Source of the DNA: Tilletia caries
Taxonomy: Eukaryota > Basidiomycota > Exobasidiomycetes > Tilletiales > Tilletiaceae
DNA: 64,000 bases
Reading direction: 5' to 3'
NCBI GenBank assembly: GCA_032718865.1
Contig: JALUTQ010000010.1
Location: forward strand, 310,001 to 374,000
The translations under genes and the position numbers were made by a program. Positions 20,961 to 33,386 of this stretch are shown here, piece after piece (positions within the stretch are counted from its first letter, which is position 1; every line of letters starts with the position of its first letter). The notes beneath the pieces are model-generated. The model was given only the letters and a program-made list of their open reading frames with translations, did no database searches and was not told the DNA's origin.

Positions 20961-23900
20961 ATGGTTCGACCTTCACTCTCGTGCCCAGCTCTCGAGGAGG
21001 CCTTCAATGCCAAGGCCGAGGTCAACGAAGCTGCCAGCTCGCCAGCACAGTCAGCCGACCCGCGCGCATCACCTGCCAAGCGGAACAAAATGCCCAAGCT
21101 ACAAGATTTCCCCGTCCCGCCGAAGACGATCGAGATTGCCTTCGAATTCCAAAACTACCCACAGCAATACGACCGTGACGGCGATCAAGAGGATGCAACG
21201 GCCGCGGTCTTGGGTACGGGAGCCTTTGGCGCTGCGTACCGCTACGTCAAGGTCCCAAGAGTCGACTCCATGGACGAGTCGTCCGCATCAACGACAAGCA
21301 CCCGATCAACCCGGTATTTCGGCTCACAGCCTGCCGGTTCCTCCTCGCCGCCTTCGAGCATGGAAGAAGAAATTCTCGAGGACGGTATCGATACCAAAGT
21401 GACGTCGCAACCCGGCGGTCGGAGACTGCGAGATGCGACGGCTTCGAAGCGATCGGGTTCTGCGTTGATCAGCGTGGCGGACGAACAAGACGGACCTGGC
21501 GATGCCAACGCTGTCGATTCGGGAATGGTCGACGACAGCGGTAAATCCACCTCTAAACAAGCCCGAGGCCGCTCTGGCTCCGTTCTCCGCTCGGCGGCAT
21601 CCCTGCCTCAGCTCAAACAACACGCCATTGCTCCAGGGACGGTGTTGCACACCGGAACTCGAGCAAAGTCGGCCGCGGACGACAAGCGTCTCTCGAGTAT
21701 CGTCATCAAGCTCTGCCGGACACCCATCACTGGCAGCTTTGACGAGCTGCCCCGTCATTCGCGCGCCGCAGTCAACAAGCCCAAGGTGGGCTGGCACGTC
21801 CGTATCGTCCGAGGAGAAGGCCGGATGTTCCGATACATCCAAAAGGCCCAGGCTCTCCACATCGCCCACCAACGCAGCTTCCACAACTCCGACGCGAGCA
21901 CATATGAGCGATCCTCCAAGAAGGCTTCCTCCTCGAGTTTCACCAACCTCAGCGGCGAAGACACCAACATTGTCCGGCTGTTCGCCGACTTGCCTGCCGA
22001 CGGACACATTACCGGTCAGATCTTTGACATGACCCCCGAAACTTCGGTCGCTAACTCGCTGTGCGCCATGTCGCATGCCGCGAAGGTACAGGATATGGAC
22101 TCGCACTCGCGGCCGCTGTACCGGATGCTCGTCTTTGAAGAGCTGGTTGACTTGGATGCCGAGCTTGTGGATGGGGCTTGGGTGAGGGGAACCCAGCCGT
22201 GGACAGCTGCGCAGGTGGAAAACGCAGCGAGGGATACGGCCGTGGGACTGAGGGTGAGTAAGCCCAGCATGCAGAAGAGCTTGAGAGACCATGACTGACG
22301 GTATTGTGCCTTTGCGACCCCTCCTTTTGCAGTTTCTGCATGCTCATGTGAGTAATCGTCTCTCAATCCGACAGGAAAAGGTGATCAGGTTGACATGGCT
22401 GACTCCTCTCCTTCCGCCTCTATGCATACACCCAGGCCATCGTGCATTCGGACCTGAAGCCTGCGAATCTTATGCGCGATCCTCGCACCGGCGCCGTGAA
22501 GCTGATCGATCTCGGGGTATGTTGTTGGCTTACAGGCTCCTTTTCTCAGACTGAGAAAGTTGACTGACCACTTTTGTTACTGACTTCCCCAGGCTGCCCG
22601 GCGCTTCGTCCGCATCGAGGACCAGTTCAAGCACTCAACCACAATTGTCGAAGAAAGAGATGCGGCCATGAACAGCGCTGAAGACGAGGCTTCTATACTG
22701 AAGAACACTCGCTGCGACGGCCTGACGTGAGTCTTGAGTGGTTTGCTGTTGGTCAAGATCGCTGTGTGCTGACATGTCCCAATCTCCTTCCAAACAGTTC
22801 TCTCACAGGATCTCCACAGTGAGTACATCTAGCTTGCGAGAGACCAAATAAACAACAATTGACTAACACAACCCTCATCTGAACTACAGCTTCATGGCGC
22901 CTGAGATCTTGCTCCAGGCCACCCGATACACAGACAAAGACGGCCAATCGAGGTCGACTCTGAAAGACTACAAGCGCAGCCCACACTACCTGCCCGCAAA
23001 CCCAAATTCTCAATGGCTCCGACTCTGCCTGGACGACTATGTAGTCGGCTGGGGCCTCAAGTCCGACATCTGGAGCTGGGGATGCTGCGTACTATCGTTC
23101 CTGGTCAGAATGCTGGCGCCATTCAAAGATCGCAACAACACGGCCTTGATCTGCCCCTTCGACTTCACCTTCGACGATGCCTCGGACGCCCTGCATCCCT
23201 TGCATGAACTCGCCGCATCCGAGAAGAACCTGCCCCATTTCCACCTCTGGGCTCGTATTTATCCTCTCCGGATCCAAGACATCGTCGCAGAGGGCGCGCG
23301 CATCACTGCCAAGGCCCAGGAATGTATGAGCCCAAGCTTGACTCGGATGGTCGTCGCCTCGCTTCGGCACCACACCGTTCGGCCGACTGCGGAGCAGATC
23401 TGCGATGCGCTGCTGCCGTTGCGTGCTCGGAGTATCCATCTTCAGCACAGACACAGTATCTCCAACATCGATCCCAGCTCGGTGCCGGAATCACTGAAGG
23501 CGTCTATTTCCAGCAAGTCAGCCGCCCCGAGTCTTCATGGAGTCCCAGCGCCGGTATCGCAAGTACCAGTTGCCAACCCTCCCCAGCCCACTGTCACAGC
23601 TCAAGTCTCGACCTCTGGGCTCTTGCCTGCCTTCGACTACAAAGAGGGCAGCCTGCAGCAACACCAACAAGTGGAGATGAAGGAGTTGCCGGCAAAGGTC
23701 GACCAGAACGGAAAACGGTTCTCGTTCTACGCCCAGCCGCAAACGGGAGCTGTCCAACCAGCACAGGAGAACGCCGATCTGTTGACGAAGCAACCAGAGA
23801 AAGCGGGCAACGAGAAGGCTGCCAACCTGCCTCCCATCGCTCCCGCACTCGGTCTGCAGCTCGGAAACCTCCAGAACTACCCAACGACGCCTCGCAAAGA

Positions 23901-25519
23901 AACGAAGGAGACCCAGTCGTCCCCTGCGGCCATGACGCACCGATCGCTGTCCGAGCTGCTCACACCACCGGAAACGCCCCGGGAAAGCCAGACGACCAAG
24001 ACGTCTGCCATCCGCCGTCGTCTGAGCAGCGTATCGGCTGTCAACCTCCGCCTGTCGAACGTCATGTCGGCGATGCATCTGACCAGCCCTCGCGAGCGAC
24101 CGGAGTCGAGCAGCAATCCCAAGCAGCTACAGCGTCTCTCCACTGGCGGCAAGGTCGCCTCGGTCAAGTCGAACGCCAACTCGCCGACGGATCGGATGGA
24201 CATGACTGCGTCTCCACAAGATTCCATGGTCCCTGGACCCAGCCCTGTCACACCTCCCAATCGCTCGTACTTGCCGTCGTCACCTTTGAACTCGCCGGTA
24301 TCTGCATTGGCCGAGTTGGACGCTAGTTCGAGTGCCCAGCGGTCCGGCGGAAGTCGCGGGGCCCATGCCCCGTCCATGCGGCCCTATTCGGGATCATCGA
24401 TGGCAGCGAGTCGGACGTCGTTGTCATGCTCGACGCACATGTCCGGTCGGCCTATGCGCTCCACTCCGCCTGCATCCCCGGTCCTTGACGACTTCTTGCG
24501 CCCAGGAGGGGCCACCGAGAGCGGGAACGGCCGAGAGCGCACTCGAGCGCTCAGCATTGTCGGTCTGCGGGCTCGGGCTGGCTCGTTTGTTCGACGGGCC
24601 ATGACGAGTGGCAATGGCGCCAGTCTCCCGCAGGCCCAACCGGGAGCCACCCGGGTGCCGGTGTCTCCCGTCACGACTCGCTTCCGTCAGAAACCTGCGA
24701 TGTCGCTTTCGGCTGCGTCCTCGACGTCCTCGCTGATCGTCGTCAGTGCGGAGGTGAGGACGTCGACGGGCACTCCCTCCGTCTCTCTGACTTCGGCGCC
24801 CCAGTTCTCTTCTTCGGTCCGGCACTCTCACACGAGTGAGCGTTCCGTTCCGGCTACGCACGAGAAGCGGAGTTCCCTTGGCCGGATGAGCAGTATGCTT
24901 CGTCGTCGCAGTGGCACTCTCGACAAGGTATGTTCTCTCCGCTACGTTTACGAGTCCTCTTCATCTTTACTGATGCCTCCATTCCTCAAACCTTCCCCTT
25001 GCACAGCTGCGCTCTGGCGCTGCACCGCTCAGCCCCGAACCCAGTCCGACCACAGGGTCGACCAGGGTCTCGCTCTCGCCCTCCCGCATCTCCACATCTC
25101 CCAGCCATTCAGGCCGGACACACTCCGGCTCTCCCGGGCACGGAATCGGACTTGGCATCCAACTCGACCCCTTCGTCAGTACGCAGGGCACAGGCAACAC
25201 ATCATCCGCGCGTCTGCGGACGATGCCCAGCCTGCAGAAGCTCGCTCAGCGCTACGGCCCCGGTCGAGACTCGGTCTCCTCCCTCTCTCCCGCGGCCGCA
25301 GCGGCAGCAGCTTCCTCATCCAACGCCCAGGACACTCATCTGCACGCTGAGCACAAGGGCAAGACGCTGCGGAGCAAGATGTCCAAGATCTTCCAGCGCT
25401 CGTCGACGTCTGCTGGGCAGGCTTCTCGGCGCGAGGAGGAGGCGATGGATGATCAGCACCAGCAGCAGCAGCACCTGGAGGAACCCACCCGGACATACGC
25501 CACCTCGGCGACGTCGTGA
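20961..25519 (+). CDS. Divergent Ser/Thr protein kinase with split N-lobe, seven exons
   Basis: Model: 20961-22253, 22333-22347, 22436-22516, 22593-22726, 22798-22818, 22890-24927 and 25007-25519; 1364 aa. Exons 2 (15 nt) and 5 (21 nt) are micro-exons whose inclusion completes motifs. The glycine loop LGTGAFGAAY is at 84-93, but the candidate VAIK lysine (SSIVIKLCR, K250) follows only after a Ser-rich insert of about 150 residues. The catalytic loop IVHSDLKPANL (D442), KLIDLG (461-463, DLG instead of DFG), SPHFMAPEIL and SDIWSWGCC follow. After about residue 840 the protein is a long Ser/Pro-rich tail with a polyAla and a basic KMSKIFQRSS segment. It is a eukaryotic kinase by motif; the subfamily is not assigned. 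The arrangement suggests a regulatory kinase with disordered docking regions. Confidence 0.88.
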
Positions 25520-26423
25520 CATTACTACCTTCGCATCACAATGGACCATACTCACTCTACACACACACACAGACACACACACATATCACACAAGATACAC
25601 ACACAAAATACCCGGACGCTCTCTCTACATCATCTCAAGTTTACTTTTCCTGATCATCTTCATCCATTCATCTCTCTCAGTCTCTATCTAGATCAGTCTC
25701 TCTCCACAACATCTGAACCGTGTTTCCTCCCTCTTCCTTCTGCTTTCCCAAGTCTTGTCCTCGACGCTGATGCGCTGATGCTGGACTCAATGAATTCATG
25801 ACTCTCAGATAGTAATGAACGATGCGTGTTAAGTTTGCTATAAGAGTATTCCCATTACTATCCCGGAAAGGAAGAAGATGGGGATGGAAGGGAGAGGAAA
25901 GGGGGCGAAGTGTTCAAGTATTTGGGGAAGGACAAAGTAGGGGCGGGCAACAAGGAAGTGAAGCGGAACGGAAGGGAGTATGTAGTACACGGTGTTTCCA
26001 ACGAAGGGTAAAGACAGGGTTCCCAGCCGAAGGCGCGGGTTCCAAAAGGTTTCCGTTTCCGTTACAGACGAGGGTTTAGGCACAAGTTTTGATAGCAAGT
26101 TGGGGGAAGGGGGGAAAGACGAGAGAGGAAGACGAAGAACAAAAAGAAGGGAGGAGAAAGAAAAGATGACCAGGGGAGCCCGGAAACCGAAGGAAATTGC
26201 GAGAGGCGGGAAACCCATTATTGCGGGCCCTTGTGCATCCTTCCCCCTCGTCGACTCCGAAGTGGTTTGGGTCGACGGGGAAAGGAGCGGGCCTGAATGG
26301 TGAAGTGGGTGAAGGCCCTTTGGTAAAATTGGGGAAAGGTGAAGAAGGAGGCAAGGGGGGGGGTATCCGGTGCCATGTGCGTCCATGGCAGACAAGTCGA
26401 AAGGCTTGGGGGTTTCGCTACTG
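25520..26423. other. Convergent 3' region with CA-repeat
   Basis: This is 904 bp between the kinase stop and the glucanase stop. A (CA)n-rich run lies at about 25556-25590 in the kinase 3' UTR. From about 25860 to 26370 the + strand is purine-rich. No gene is seen. Confidence 0.6.
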
Positions 26424-28225
26424 TCATAACAGGGAGACAGCAGCCACCGCACCCGAAACAAGCGCCAACAGGGCCCCAGCACCAACAAAGCGAGCCGAGC
26501 CCACAGCCCCACTCGAAGGACCCCCGGCACTTCCCCCCACACCCGACTTGCTCATCGCAAACTTGTCATTAACACACAGCTGTCCAAACGGCTGATCGTT
26601 CAACTCCCGCGCATTCGAAGGAAGCCAGCCGTACTTGATGCCGGTCTGGTATGACTGGTCGGCAAAGGCGAGATGCTTCCAGTTCCAGAACATCCAGCCG
26701 GTCCCTTCTTCGAACACCTGCTGCTGCGCCCGGAAGTTGATGGCCAGGAACTGCATGTAGCGCTGTGTGAAGGGGTACTTGTTCGTGTACGGGAAGATGA
26801 CCTGGTCCGACGCCGGCAAGTCACGCAGCACAGGGAAGTTGTCCCCGTTGGGAGCCCCGATCGACCACTCGCCCGCCACGGTCGGGTAGAACCGCTGACT
26901 CTGGCTGATCTTGGTGCCGTACTGGCAAACTTCATTCAGCCGGAAGCTGTCCGATGCGTTGACCTCCTGCGGGCCGTAGACGAAGTACGGGTGGGCATCC
27001 ATGATGACTCGCTCGGACTGCTGGGCGTTGTAGAAGTTCTGCCAGTAGGCGAGTCCCTGCCAGGCGTCGTGGGTGACGAGCATGGTGTTGGAGATGGGAC
27101 CGGCGTTGCCTTGGGGGTAGGCAAGGGCCTGCCATGCCCAGGGGTAGTAGGTGTTGACGAGGTTCTGGACAGGCTTGGAGTAGGCACCCACGGGCTCGTT
27201 CACCGGCTGGATGGCAGTCACGGTTCCCTTGTAGGTGTCCTGGGTGAACTCGGCCACGAGGTAGTTGAACGCCTTCTCGGTCATGTCGATGTAGGTTGCA
27301 TTGTTAGGCCAGTGAGCGACTCCCGCCCGACCCGAGCCAGGGTAACCGTTCTGCGAGCCGGGAGTTCCGTGGAGGTCGATCCAGACCTTGATGTTGTACT
27401 TCTGCGCCCAGCGGACACCCTGCTTGAGCAAGTCGAACCGGTTCAGGGGCTGGTAGGCCACACCGGCTTCGATGCAGTCTGGGAAGGCCCAGTGACCGAT
27501 GGGAATGCGGACATGGTTCAGGCCGGCGGCGGCGATCTGGCGGAAGTCGTCCTCTGTGATCCAGCTGCCCAAGTGCTCTTGGAAGAACTGGCCGAGGAAG
27601 TCGGGATCGAGGTAGAGGCCCATGGTGTATTCGTCGATGACGACATGGTTACCGGGTGCGTTGATAGCATTGGCATTGAGGACGTTGGAAGCGTTCTGGT
27701 CCATCCAAGGTTCCAAGACGAGCCAGTTGCCGCTGTGGAGATGACAGGTTCGAGATGAGATGGGAACAGACCACTTGTCAACAAAGATCAAGGGTCTAGA
27801 TCTCAATTATGAGAGAGGGACTGTACTCACAGGTTGACACCGCGGACCTTGTCGTTGACATAGTCGAAGCCGGAGGAAGCAAACTGACCGGTGGAGCCGA
27901 TGGCCCGCTTGACGGTGCTGTCAACGGATGCTCCCATGGGCAGGCCGCGTCGTGCATGCTGTGTATCAGAGTACTGATGGGACTCTCCGTACTGTGCACG
28001 AGCGTGGTGGGAGCTGAGATGTTGTTGGCGGGCGTGGAGTTCAGCAGCTGCGTCGCTGAAGTAGAGAGACGAGGCCGCTGCTGATGAGGCGAGAAGGAGG
28101 GAAGTGAAGACGGTGGCCGTCTTGTGTGACCGTCTCCTGGTCCTTCTTGAGCCCTGTGAGGATGGGGATGGTGAGGTGGTGGATGGGGATGGTGCTGCGG
28201 ATGTTGTCCAGGTGAGTCCGAACAT
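26424..28225 (-). CDS. GH5 exo-1,3-beta-glucanase, membrane-anchored, two exons
   Basis: Model: complement of 27831-28225 and 26424-27732; 567 aa, 98-nt intron (GTGAGT...CACAG) splitting GVNL-GNWL. Glycoside hydrolase family 5 (exo-beta-1,3-glucanase type) signatures: RGVNLGNWLVLEPW, LNHVRIPIGHWAF, KVWIDLHGTPGSQNG, the acid/base Glu in QPVNEP (E311), MDAHPYF and the nucleophile in AGEWS (E420). The N-terminus has a basic cluster (SRRTRRRSHK) followed by a hydrophobic stretch (TVFTSLLLASSAAAS) fitting a type II signal anchor. The C-terminus ends in a small-residue region plus a hydrophobic tail, which could be a GPI signal. Role: remodelling of cell-wall beta-1,3-glucan. The start at 28225 (MFGLTW) is the nearest ATG to the basic/hydrophobic anchor; an upstream extension is possible. 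Confidence 0.92.
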
Positions 28226-30998
28226 GGCTGCAAAAGAATGGGTGTGTGTGGCTGTGTGCGAATGCCTTTCTGTTGGTCGACTGTCGATGGAGGGCGAGAG
28301 GATGGCTGTGGCAGGGAAAGGAGGGCCGGAGGATGGGGAAGGGGAAGGGTAGGCAGACAGTGGCCGTATTTGTGGGAGGGAAGGAACAAACAAAGAAAAG
28401 AGTGTGAGTGGCGCGAGGGGCCTGGATGGATGCGCTGCAGAGTCACAGCACAGAGAACAGAGTCAGCGCTGGTGATCCGGATGGTTGTGGTCGTCTGCCA
28501 CCTCTCGCTCTCCATGCGTGGGGTGCGAGCGGGATAATGGAGAAGAGATTAGCAATAATGAGAAAAGTCGGACGATCCGGCTCCAACGACACGCGAGACT
28601 CCTCTAGTGCCTCTGTCTTGCGGCTGTGCTTCGGTTGCCAGTCGCCACTCGCCAGTGCAGCGGGAGGCGGCAGCCGTCATAATCACCACTTTCAAATTTA
28701 CGTACAGGCAGGGGTCAACGCGCATATCAGCACCACAGCACTGTGGACTCGCCAACTCAGGGGGTGGTCAGACTGTCGATGGAACAAAAGTCGGCCCATA
28801 GTGGCAGCACTGACCGTGTATACGCCGTACGGGCGTAACCACGGCATTATTACAGCGGAGGTCACAGCGGAGATGTTTGGAACCACAAAAAACCGTCTCG
28901 GCATTACAAATCACAAACGCTTTGCCTCAGGCACGGTGTCCCTCTCCACTCACAGCTGCATTTAGCCGAGAGGTGGTACCGTAACAGTGTTTTAGCGCGT
29001 CTATTTAGCGTGAGAAAAGTGAGAGCTCAGAAGCAGTAGCCGTATCGGAGTTCGGGCGTTCGGCCGATAGCGAAAGGATTCAGGCACGGCCAGGAACTGC
29101 AGATCTCCCCTCCCCCCGCAATGCAAGATTTAGAAAGCCGAATCCCTCGTGCATGAGCCGCGGCAAATGCTCACATCTCACACACTGACGCAGTGCCCGT
29201 TTGTCCACTGTGCCGGTTGGGCCCTGCCAAGCTCAATAAGGCACAGTTTAGCCGTGATCGCCCTTACTGCGTGAAAAGCACGAACACCTCATCTCGAACG
29301 GACGAGACCGATCTCCCATCTGACCACCTCTTCTCACGTCTATATGCTTCAGAATCTACACGCGGACCCGTTTTCCTCGCCTTCGTGCTCCTGTCTCTGC
29401 CTGTCTGCTCAGCCCAGGCTGGGCTCTGCGCCTGCCTCGTTCACACAAACCTACCTCCGCCGCAGGACAAAGCGGGTTTCTTATCCTTCAGCGAGCGTCT
29501 GTCCAAATCTGTCTGTCGAGCGTGGCTTGCTGCAGACGCACCGACCCTTGGTTCTGCTTGCATATCAGCCATACATAAGCACCAGCACTTCAGCGCTTCA
29601 GCGCTTCAGCGTCAGCGTCCAGCACCTGGCCACAACCGCCTGACTTCGGTTTCTCGCTTTTGCTGACTGACTACTGACCTCGCAGCTCCAAAAACCGGCG
29701 TCTCCGCGGCAGGGTTGCACGTTGCACGGCTGCAGCGGCGGGTTGCAGGCGGTCTTAACAAAAAGTCAAAGCATGCGGTTACCTGTGCCGCTCGCTGCAG
29801 CCATCCTTAAACGCCTTATTCGGAAGTCGGATCCAGCGCAATGGCACATTCGGAGTCTGTCTGTCTGCCGGCTGTCGCAACCCGCAGTATGTAGTATGTG
29901 TGTAGTCAGCACGCCCGCAGTAGTCGAGCATATAAGTATCCCGCCTTCCCGTCACCCGTGGGTCAACGCAGCAGGCCTGGCCCGCCGATCAGCCGATAAA
30001 GAAATCCAGGTCGTTCTGCTGACTTGCGGTTGCGAGTTGCGTTCCCTTGGTCTCGAACGCAATGCAGCGGCCCCCTGCTTCGAGACGGGCGGGAATGGAC
30101 GGGATCGACGGGAGCCGGGAACGGGATCGATGCAGGCATGCATTTGATCAGAAATTCAGAGTGCAGCATGCTGCTGTGGACAGATAGCAGTAGAGCTCGC
30201 AAGGCTGTCGCCTAGTAGAGGGTCGTAGACGCTTGGCGGGAGGACCTTGGATCTTGGCCCCCGACGCTTGACGCCTTTTGAAGCAGGTTCTTGAAGCATG
30301 AAGCATAACTTTGCAAGATAGATAAGAAGATCTGATAGACACCATAGCTGAGGAAGTTTGCGCCGGAGCGCGCGCTCTTGACTCCGGAGTGACCGCTTCC
30401 TGCGCTTGCGACTTGCGTTGTAGATCACTAGTACTGCTTCCCATGCCATGTTGCCTTCCCGCGACGAGCCTGTGGGCCTCACTGGCAGCAGCGTGGCCTG
30501 GACGAGCCTCACCAACGCACCAACACTTGCGCTTTCCCGCTCCCGCTCTCCCATATGGCCTGACCTTTACATACCCAGCATCCAGATGAAGGTGAAAGCA
30601 TCTTGATTCATAATTTGATTCACGAAGTGCGCCGTCGACGACGATCGAGAGGAGCACTACCCGCCAGGCACACGGGAAGGTTGTCGTTCGCGATGCTGCG
30701 CGAAGAGCGAAGGGCGAAGGAGGCAACAGTTGTGCCGGGTTCGGGAACATCGTGGTCCGCGGGAACGTACGATCTTGCAGCTCCCGATGCCCACTGACTG
30801 CGCCTTGCTTGCGTGAAATAATGAAGGAGGCCTTGATTTCATGCAACACCCGACAAAGCTAGTAGTAAGCTACAGCCTTGCAGTCGAGCGTGAATGGATG
30901 TGCTGCCGTGACCCATACTCGTCAAATTGTGAGGCCCACCACGCGCCAGCCCTACTTCCGTCCCATATCATCCCTCCCAAGCAAGTCCCCACCTCAAA
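28226..30998. other. Long gene-less region upstream of the glucanase gene
   Basis: This is 2.77 kb between the glucanase start and the GPC1 stop, both on the minus strand, so it combines the glucanase promoter with the GPC1 3' UTR. It contains small CAGCGCTT tandem copies near 29590-29612. A 157-codon open frame at 29193-29666 lacks an ATG start and a recognisable domain. I see no convincing gene, though a small unknown one cannot be excluded. Confidence 0.45.
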
Positions 30999-33386
30999 TC
31001 ACCGATCCTTCCGATCCTCCTCTTCAACCCTCTCCCGCGCCTTCTCAAGCACAGCCTCAACACTCGCATCCCCGCCCGGATCCCGAGACGGCGGCGCAAC
31101 CTCCATCGAGAACGGATAGACCTCCGCACTGTTCCGTCGGCTCACGTTGGCTGATTCAGACGCGATGGAGACGCCGGCGCTCATGCTACCGCCGCTGGGC
31201 CCTCCGCCTCCGAAGCCGCCGCTGTTGGCCTCGGCGATGACGAGTTCTTGTTGTTTCGCAACTTCCATCTCGGCGCGAAGGGCCAGGAGCTTGATTGGGG
31301 GGATTTGGGAAACGATCGTCAGTACGAGCACTTGTCTGAAATGGACGTGGATAGGGGATGGCCTTACTTCTTTCTCAAACTTGCGCGCCCATACTTCGAC
31401 GTACCACGTCGCGCCGTTCCACCTATACGCGTTAAGGACAGAGATCAATCAGCTTCACCGAAAGAGACCACGACCCACAAGAGCGAGTCCGTCGCGAAGT
31501 CCACCGCCCTACTCACACACTGATCGTAAGGACTACCATCAGGAAGACGGTAGATGTGATCTTGTGCGGGTACAGCAGCCAAGGCGCAGGCAGCGTGGTG
31601 ATGACCGTGTAGACAAATTGTAATGCTGCGACGGAAAGAGAACGCCAAAAGATACCGATGGGGAAGACAGAGTCATGGTGAGCAACAGGGATAACGAGGA
31701 TGAAAAGAGATCGGCTTGTGAGCTCAATGGACAGGCGACTCACCCATGAAAAGCGGCTCTCGGAGGGTGGCAGGATACTTCCCGAGCAAATTGGCAATCG
31801 CGCCCTTGCCTGAACATCAGAGAATAACAAGATAGGTTCAGCAGTGGAGGGATAGTGCAATGTACGTGGCGGATTCGACTACTCACCCCGGGTCATGGTG
31901 GAGTAACTGTTGATGCGTATGCCCGACTCAATCTTGCCCTTCTTGCTCGTGGAGATGAAAGTCCAATACAGGAGCTGCCACGCAGAATATACGCCGCAGG
32001 TCTACAGGGACGAGAGAACAGCGAAAAGAGGCAAGCCGAGAAACGAGAAATGAAGGGTCAGGATTCAGTCAGTGAAACGGGAACAGGAACGGAATCCAGT
32101 CGAAAGCAAACGCACAAATGCAAAGCATGTCCATCCGTCCAGCGTCTCGAGACCGATAAGGGCCGGGTACATCTTCTCAGCTTGACTGCGAGGTATGTAG
32201 TGCACGATTGTCGTGAAGACCAAAGGCGGGTAGATGTCTGCATCAGTCAAAGAAGGAAAGAGTGATAGAGTGAGTGTTTCGGGAAGCCGTTGGGACATGC
32301 GCAAGATTCGCTCAGTGACTTACGTATGAAGAGCGAAGTCATCTTCTCCAGGCTGTGGAATACCACTGCAGACGATGAGAGGAGCCCTAAAGGTTAGCTC
32401 ACTACGAGGACGACGCCAGGTTGTAACTGACACTGCAAGACTCACTTGAGTTCCGCCACGTCACGACGCTCCAGGCGAGCGGACCATGCGCGGCGCAGTA
32501 CGATGCTTGGAAAAGGAATCTGGAGTCCGGGTAGATCCAAAGGAAGACATTGCAGAGTGCCGAGACATAGTAGCAGTACTAAAGAGAGAAGGCAGATGTC
32601 AAAGGGCCGCACTCGACATCGCCAAAGCAGAGGAGGGAGGGGAAGTACTCACGTCGAAGAGGAAATAGTGCCAGCGTCTGCGCGAGTACGAGAAGACGCG
32701 GAGAGGCAGGAAGTAGATGCACTGGATCGAGTATGCGAGTGGAACCAGTTCCGGGTGTGTGGTGATCAGAAGTGAGCTGCAGACCAAATTCCTGTGATAG
32801 GGATCAAAGATCTGGTCAGCCAGGCGCATCCCTCGAGCTCTGCCCAGACGTCGATCAGCATAACTCACAGGACACCAATGACGAAGGAGACCTTATCCCG
32901 TAGCCGGATCGTCTTGGCATCGCGCCATTGCTTTCCGAGCTTGTCCACCCTCTCCGCCGCCTTCTTCCTCATCTTGACCACCTCCTTTTCCATCGCCCTG
33001 ACTTCAGCGCGACTGAGCGCCTTCTCCTTCGTCCTCTTCACGCGGGTCTTCGCCTCCTCCACCATCGAGCGCTTGACGCCCTCCCGCCAATCCTTGAAGC
33101 GCCGGTCGAGAAGGTCGAGGCGGGACTCCCAGAAGGTCTCGATGAGGTCCGTGATGGGCGCTGAGAGCGCAGGTGCGGAGGCTATGGAGAAGCCATCGGA
33201 CGTGGACGTGGCCGAGGACGAAGAAAAGGTGCGTTCGAAGAATGGGCGCGCCTGATGAGCTTCGGAGGAATGGAAGGCACTGGAATGGCCATCCTCCGAA
33301 GGCGGCGCGCTGGCGAAGGCGTCGCCCATCTCGGTGGCGAAGGTGAGCGACGAGGACGTGCGTTTGTAAGGAACGGCGGTGACCAT
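30999..33386 (-). CDS. gpc1: Glycerophosphocholine acyltransferase Gpc1 (DUF2838), ten exons
   Basis: Model: complement of 32869-33386, 32653-32791, 32446-32578, 32324-32365, 32116-32237, 31887-32001, 31744-31809, 31517-31625, 31368-31422 and 30999-31289; 529 aa. All nine introns are 74-114 nt with GT-AG ends, and phases close at every junction. The family motifs DKVSFVIGVLN, PLRVFSYSRRRWHYFLFD, CAAHGPLAWSVVTWRNS, MVFHSLEKMTSLFIH, IYPPLVF and VWNGATWYVEVWARKFEKE are characteristic of DUF2838/Gpc1. These ER polytopic proteins acylate glycerophosphocholine to lysophosphatidylcholine in phosphatidylcholine remodelling. The N-terminal 130 residues are soluble, with a basic coiled stretch before the first membrane helix; the C-terminus is a glycine/serine-rich cytosolic tail. 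It is the most intron-dense gene in the window. Confidence 0.93.

Noticed and set aside
29193..29666. 157-codon open frame upstream of the glucanase gene
   Set aside because: It does not begin with ATG and has no recognisable domain, splice-linked extension or codon pattern.
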